Below, in pieces: positions 58,929 through 64,000 of a stretch of 64,000 nt of DNA; the stretch's first letter is position 1; the number at the start of each line of letters is the position of its first letter. The notes under the pieces were generated by a model. That model saw only the letters and a program-made list of their open reading frames with translations, made no database searches and had not been told where the DNA came from. The translations under genes were made by a program, and so were the position numbers. This stretch comes from Toxonevra muliebris (Eukaryota; Arthropoda; Insecta; Diptera; Pallopteridae). Where the stretch lies: contig OY829326.1 of the NCBI GenBank assembly GCA_963691655.1, positions 142,494,998 through 142,558,997 of the forward strand, given 5' to 3'.

Positions 58929-60232
58929 CTGCAAATGACAAAAGGAAATGAAGATGAATACTTCTTCTGCTTCTTCTGCATTGTCGCTGTCGTTATCGTC
59001 GAGTGAAATAACAAAAGGAGTACACCATATAGTTAGTTACATCAGAAAAAAAAAGGATAAGCACGGATGTGGAGTGAGCTGGAGATATAAAAGCATTTAG
59101 GCTATTTTCTTTACTTTTTGTTATGTTGTTTACTTGTGCGGATAACTTAAATAAATTTCGTATTGTTAAATTAAATGATGTCTTAAAATTAATAAGGCAA
59201 ACTGACGAAACTGACTTGAGAATTCTGTGTGGCTCAGAGTTCTAAGCACCAAACATCTGTGGTAGCTGTTGTGTTAACAAATAACATTTTTTACACTCAC
59301 ATTATTTAAATGACAATTGCTTAGGAACGAAACAGTATGCTTAAGATTATAATATCTTTTCACACACAAAAAAATATAAGTAATATAAGAAGTCCTTGAG
59401 ACAGTTTTTATCTTTTGTTATGTATCTTCAAAGTTTTCGTAAAATACTTTCATTAAAATTATATTCACAAATTTATAAATATACTATAAATACATATGTA
59501 GTATACATTAGGGTGGATTTAAATCTGTTTTAGCTCATAAAAGTACATAGAAAACCGTTTCCATATCTCCTGAAAATTGCACTTTCGATTATTTGGCTTA
59601 TAATGTTGATATTTAAGCCTTAAATACCAACGGATTAACTTACCTGCCCAGCTGCATGAGGGGCGCATCCGCATAACAAACGGATCGGTGCCCGAAACAG
59701 ACACCGTTCGTATTGCTCTGTATGACGAGACACGTGGAAGGGCGAAGTGAACTATCCAAGTGGTCTTCAAACAACAGCTACAGATGTTGTTAATTTATTT
59801 AAAAAATTTTAAAACAGTATTTTTAATGTTAAATTGAGAATCAGATAAATCAAATAAGCCATGAAGGTTGTTGAAATCATTGCACAAGCAACGAAAAATG
59901 CCATTTTGGGCATTATTAGTTCGGCAGGTACTTAATTTAATCGTAACTGGATACCATGTACAAGGGTTCGGTATGCTTAAGTTAACTTAATTTAATAAAA
60001 AATAGTCGGTAAAGCCCCAGTCACTGGGGCAATTTTTATTTTTTTTGCTCAAGAAATCTCTATGAAAAACAAATATAAAAGAAAACCAAATCACTCGTTG
60101 GTGTTTGTTTTGTTATTTGTGTATGCAGATAATTCTTTAGATAATTCTGAGAGATGCCGTTACTCATGTCTTCTCTCCTTCTCTTATTTATTATTTACTC
60201 CCGCTTAAGCAATGATTTTTCAACGATGAACG
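58929..60232. other. Probable 5' intron of K2P; noncoding
   Basis: No M1-encoding exon could be found. A frame at 59519-59770 on the - strand is unsupported. Parts resemble GAGGGGCGC-containing sequence seen again near 61,690, probably repeat-derived. Confidence 0.4.
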
Positions 60233-60406
60233 CAATGCTTTGTTCAATGAGCGAATTTTAAAAAACTTCCGAAGCTAATATTTTGGAATTGGCTTAACCG
60301 ATTTGAAATCTGATTTTTGGCTAACCTACTCGTCAAACTCTTCAAATTGATATATAATATGATAGTGTAGCTCTTCTAGATCTTCTGGAATAAGATTGTA
60401 GTTTAC
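60233..60406 (+). repeat. Inverted copy of LINE EN-region fragment
   Basis: About 170 bp here match the reverse complement of 63818-64000 at roughly 85-90 percent, with blocks such as TTTTGGAATTGGCTTAACCG and TTTTTGGCTAACCTACTCGT. Its inner border adjoins the truncated 3' end of the LINE RT. It is thus a piece of the 5' (EN) part of the element in opposite orientation at the 3' side of the RT. Confidence 0.7.
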
Positions 60407-60992
60407 ACATGTTAATATATAAATTAAAACTCAATTTAGGGTCCTTCACAATGCCCAAGTCAGCAAAATTATGCACAGTTTACAAGGTGTAATCATTTAT
60501 AAAGTATTCTGATGGGATTGGTTGCCTTTTCGAATAGACCATCGACTTATATTTCTTTAAATTTAAAAACAACCAACTTGTTAACGCATCAAGTTCTGAT
60601 TGAAGCAAGATTTGTGCCTCTTCAGAATAATGTAAAATAAAGAGTTTCACATTATCAGCATTTTTGAGTGACGGATAATAAATGGGAGATCATTAATATA
60701 AATAAGGAATAAAATGGAACCTGGACTGCCTTGAGGAACTCCAAATTGAACTTCAATACAAGATGAGATAGAGCTCTTGAACAGCACCTTCTGATTTCTG
60801 TTACTCAGATATGAACGAATCCATTTAACAAACAGTGTTGGAAAACCAAACAAATCAAGTTTATCGATCAGCAAATCATGATTCACTACGTCGAAATCTT
60901 TACTAAAATCGATATAGAAGACATCAGTCTCAAAATTGTTGGAAAATTCTTTAAGAATTTCAAAAGATTGGTTACTGTAGACCCGCCTTTAA

Positions 60993-61122
60993 CCCAGTAA
61001 TGCCTAGCGATGCCATATGGCACCTTGTCGGTGAGCCTTTCCTGAGCCAGGTTCAAAAACAATTTTTTTCTCGAGTTACTTTCTTGATCTATCTACTTTG
61101 GTTCCCGCTCGTTCTTAATGGG
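60993..61122. mobile_element. 130-bp TTAA-flanked MITE inside LINE RT
   Basis: TTAA (60989-60992) CCCAGTAATGCC ... CGTTCTTAATGGG TTAA (61123-61126). The ends CCCAGTAATG and CCCATTAAGAACG are similar to those of the 8090-9064 foldback element (CCCATTAAGGACGG), so both probably used the same piggyBac-like transposase. The insertion lies within the RT-coding region and dates after the LINE. Confidence 0.7.
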
Positions 61123-61801
61123 TTAAGAAAGTCATGTTAAAAATGTAATTTCAACGATCCCACTGAATGCTTCAATTAATCTTTAACGATCGATTCAAAT
61201 AGTTTTGGTATCATAGCTATACCGCGGTAGTTTGCAATATCATATTTTGAACCACTCTTATGCAAAGGAATAATAAATGATTCTTACCGAAGACTGAGAA
61301 AAATACCGCTACGTATTTCATCTGGCTCCCCAGTTTAAGTCAACTTCAGTGAATTAAGATAATTAAAGGCTTCCGTTGGAAGAATAACAGAGCAACGAAT
61401 AGTGTTAAATTTAGGAATTTCAAATGGATATGGTCTTCGATTGTAACACGTTCGTTGGAATATGTAGGTTTAAAATAACTTGCAAAAATAAATTCGAAAT
61501 GACAAAATCGTCATCAGATACACAATTATTTAATTTCATTGAAGATGGAAAATCAGTAACTTTACGCTTAGATTTACAAAATTATAAAAGTTTTTAGCAT
61601 CAAGGTGAATATAAAGTTAAATTTTGTTAATGTAATCGTTATAACACTTCTTTGACGAATCCCACGCCCACCTCCCGCCCAGCCGACCGAGGGGCGCTCC
61701 CAACTACGAATGTGCTACCGTAGTAGAATGGCCGGATCATTCAAAAGGAGCGCGTACGCATTCTCGAAAAGCTGGCCATAAGTCGAAAAAATCTGTACCA
61801 G

Positions 61802-62090
61802 GGGGTTTTTGGAGTCGCTGATTACGAATCTGATCTCAACTAAAAAAAAAAACAAAATGGCTGACCATTTGCCAAAAGAATTATCGAATTTTGACAAAAT
61901 CAGACATTTGGGGGTTTTTGGGGTTGCTGATTACGAATTCGATCTCAGTTTCTTAAAAAACAAAATGGCGGATCCAAAATGGTGAACCATTTGCAAAAAA
62001 AGCTATCAAATTTTGACGAAACCAGACATATGGGGCTTTTTGAGATCAATGATTATGAATCTGTCCTTAATTTGTCAAAAAACAAACACT
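61802..62090. repeat. Tandem repeat, ~110-120-bp unit, about 2.5 copies
   Basis: Each unit starts GGGTTTTTGG (or GGGCTTTTTGA), then GCTGATTACGAATCTGATCT (varied) and AAAACAAAATGGC, and ends near TCAGACAT. Starts are at about 61802, 61910 and 62034. The array separates the LINE EN and RT parts and is not coding. Confidence 0.7.
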
Positions 62091-63005
62091 TTTTTTTTGG
62101 ATTTTCACCCAAACGATTTTCATGATAATTTAAGGTAAAAGTTTGTACAATTTTTCAGAAAACTGAGCAAACCAATTTTATGTTTGATCATTTATTTAGT
62201 AAAATTAATAATTCAATCACTTTCATATGAATATTCGGTGTTATTAGAATCTGATAAGTCTTTAGTTGAAAGAGTTAAATTTGTCATATTAATCGAGGGC
62301 TCTTTCAGCAATTGAATCGCTTCAGGCGACAGCGATCTCATTTTTTTTTGCAGGAAGCTTGCGTGAGCTCGAAATGACAGTGTCGGACGTTGCCAGCAGT
62401 CTCAGAAAAACGTGTTCCATAGTTTTTGTTCTACAGCATTTTCTTGTGAAATCTTGACGGAACTTTTTAATGAATTTATTGCAAGACTCCTGAGCCTCTT
62501 CTGACATTTGTCCTATTGGTAACAGCAACGATTTTATTATTTGTGGGCCGTGTATAAGAATTTTATGATGAGTAAGCTCAATCGAAGGATGGTAATTGTT
62601 CTCAGGGATGAAATATGATTTAGTTACAGATAATGATAGGTTTGACGAATCGTCAATAAAGATTAAATCCAATGTTTTGCCATTCTTGTTCATTTGATAT
62701 AAGCTCAGATCGGATATGAGGTCTAAAAATTCGTTAATATTTTCTCGGGTGGAACACGGTATCAAAGTTTGTGTATCATTACATAGGTTCTATGAAACCT
62801 GTGGTAAGTTAAAATCACCAAAGGCAGTAAAACGAGTTATTATCCCGAATTTCAGATGAAACAGACTTTATCAAAGCAACATGATTTAAATAAACGCCCA
62901 AATCTGAGTTAGGTGAAATATAAGAACAAGTGTACAAGTATACATAAGTTATTACTACAGAAACGAATGCGAACACAAATGAATTCGAAATCTATACATT
63001 TATTA

Positions 63006-63813
63006 CACGCAAAGAAAAAAAACGTTTATCGCCCGTTTGTGGAGAATATATTACTTTTACGCTGAACAAAAACGTTTCTGAGGAACGTTGCAGCCTTTGC
63101 AGAAACCAAAACCGTTTTCTGCAAAAGATTAACAATTTTATGATGAACGAAAATTCGTTCACGATAAAATTAAGGCAATTTTCTTTTCTGGCAAATGAAA
63201 AAAACGTTTCTGCTAAACGAAAGTCCACAACTCTCTTCTCTTTTTATTTTCGTTTTCCTCTCACCTCGCAAAAAGAAGCAGCAGCGACGCTTACATTCAA
63301 ACTCCACACAACAACAAATCAACACAACATAACGGGAAGTATCATTTGTCAACGCGTTATTGAAGAATTTTAATTGTGCATTGAAATTATTTCATCTCAT
63401 TTCTTTTTGTCTATAAAAAAGTGCGTGGTGTTTATAAAAAACAAATAAAAGTGTGTGATTTATAAGTAATAAATAATACAAAAATTGTAATAATATAATT
63501 TTATGTAAATTTCATACACTTTTTTTAGTTTTTAATCAGAAAATTTTATTTAAACAAAAACCACAATAAAATGCCAATGTGCATATGAAAATTGTTTTTG
63601 CTTTCTTTTTTATATTTTTCAGGGAAGATTGCATTTTATTGCAAACGTTTTCGTAAAAGAATTGAATCGCTTATGATGAATAAATCTTAGTTCATGGCAA
63701 CCGAATACAGTCGTTTTTGATAAATAAATGTTCGTTCATCATGAAAACATTCCATGAACGAAGTTCGTTTAGTGAAAATTTCGTTTCTGAGGAACGAATT
63801 TTTTCTTTGCGTG
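63006..63813. mobile_element. MITE with CACGCAAAGAAAAAA ends and TA duplication
   Basis: The left end CACGCAAAGAAAAAA and the exact reverse complement at the right end are flanked by TA (63004-63005, 63814-63815). The 808-bp interior repeats AACGTTTCTG-, GAGGAACG- and ACGAAAATTCGTTCA-type words in both directions and has no transposase. TA duplication suggests mobilisation by a Tc1/mariner-type enzyme. It interrupts the EN-coding part of the LINE. Confidence 0.75.
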
Positions 63814-64000
63814 TAGTGTAACTACAATTTTATTCCATAAGATCCAGAAGTGCTACACACTACAGTGCTAGTTATACATCAATTTAAAGAGCTTGACGAG
63901 TAGGTTAGCCAAAAATTATCAGATTTAAAATCGGTTAAGCCAATTCCAAAATATTAGCGTCGGAAGTTTTTTAAAATTCGCTCATTGAATAAAGCATTGT

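Larger units (their letters stand above)
60410..64000 (-). mobile_element. Non-LTR retrotransposon (LINE) remnant, broken by two MITEs and a tandem repeat
   Basis: On the - strand, EN pieces come first. Near 62.8 kb FGDFNLP, a stop and NLCNDTQTLIP give the endonuclease motif GDFN, continuing to LTHHKILIHGPQ at 62.57 kb. RT follows: FIIPLHKSGSKYDIANYRGI near 61.25 kb, then 60886-60647 with WIRSYLSNRNQKV, GVPQGSPGSILFLIYINDLP and a frameshifted ADNVKLF in place of the YADDVKLF active site. The last readable part is KDPKLSFNLYINM near 60.43 kb. Insertions at 63006-63813 and 60993-61122 and an array at 61802-62090 split it. Clade is not certain; the motifs fit a Jockey/CR1-like group. Confidence 0.75.

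Noticed and set aside
59519..59770. 83-codon - strand ORF considered as K2P N-terminal exon
   Set aside because: No transmembrane M1 pattern and no donor in the right phase; sequence looks repeat-derived.
60233..64000. Terminal inverted repeats of one large DNA transposon
   Set aside because: The repeated arms translate as LINE EN-like sequence and the interior is LINE EN/RT, so an inverted LINE fragment is the simpler reading.
1..64000. CRISPR arrays, operons, rRNA or tRNA genes
   Set aside because: Spliced genes show this is eukaryotic DNA; no regularly spaced palindromic repeats and no tRNA cloverleaf with A and B boxes were noticed by eye, though a tRNA scan was not possible.

Overview
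The window is AT-rich eukaryotic DNA with short (60-200 bp) and long introns, GT-AG splicing, many transposon relics and abundant catacatatgtatgta-type simple repeats. Protein similarity recognised by eye points to a higher dipteran. A tephritid-like fruit fly fits best, because an HDAC8 gene is present and, as far as I recall, Drosophila has none. This is inference, not a database result.

Layout. Bases 1-22,082 carry no recognisable host exon. They are intronic or intergenic DNA full of terminal-inverted-repeat (TIR) elements: TTAA-flanked piggyBac-type MITEs, hAT-type elements with 8-bp target duplications, and several Tc1/mariner relics. The 3' half of a Vsx (Chx10-like) homeobox gene follows on the + strand, with three exons at 22,083-30,139 and an intron holding a hAT MITE and a Tc1 element with IR/DR-type ends. 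Next come three compact + strand genes: a canopy (CNPY3/4-type) ER protein at 32,636-33,408, a Cys-loop ligand-gated anion channel subunit at 35,088-36,817, and a class I histone deacetylase of the HDAC8 type at 38,141-39,623. Convergent to HDAC8, on the - strand, is an intronless ORF encoding only the C-terminal fibronectin-III half of Host Cell Factor (40,881-41,972). A noncoding stretch with a degenerate ~20-bp minisatellite (about 46.0-47.1 kb) precedes the 3' four exons of a two-pore-domain (K2P) potassium channel on the - strand (47,404-58,928). Its 5' end probably lies beyond the window. The last ~4 kb is a broken LINE with EN and RT remnants, interrupted by two MITEs and a tandem repeat, with part of its EN region duplicated in inverse orientation.

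The host genes belong to different processes (retinal/neural transcription factor, ER chaperone cofactor, anion channel, deacetylase, chromatin cofactor fragment, K+ channel); nothing suggests they work as a unit. The most unusual signals are (i) an in-frame TGA followed by C inside the K2P coding sequence, with 146 further open codons in the same frame continuing across a spliced intron, which suggests stop-codon readthrough or a recent nonsense allele; (ii) the stand-alone HCF C-terminal gene; and (iii) the dense, nested MITE landscape with recognisable target-site duplications.
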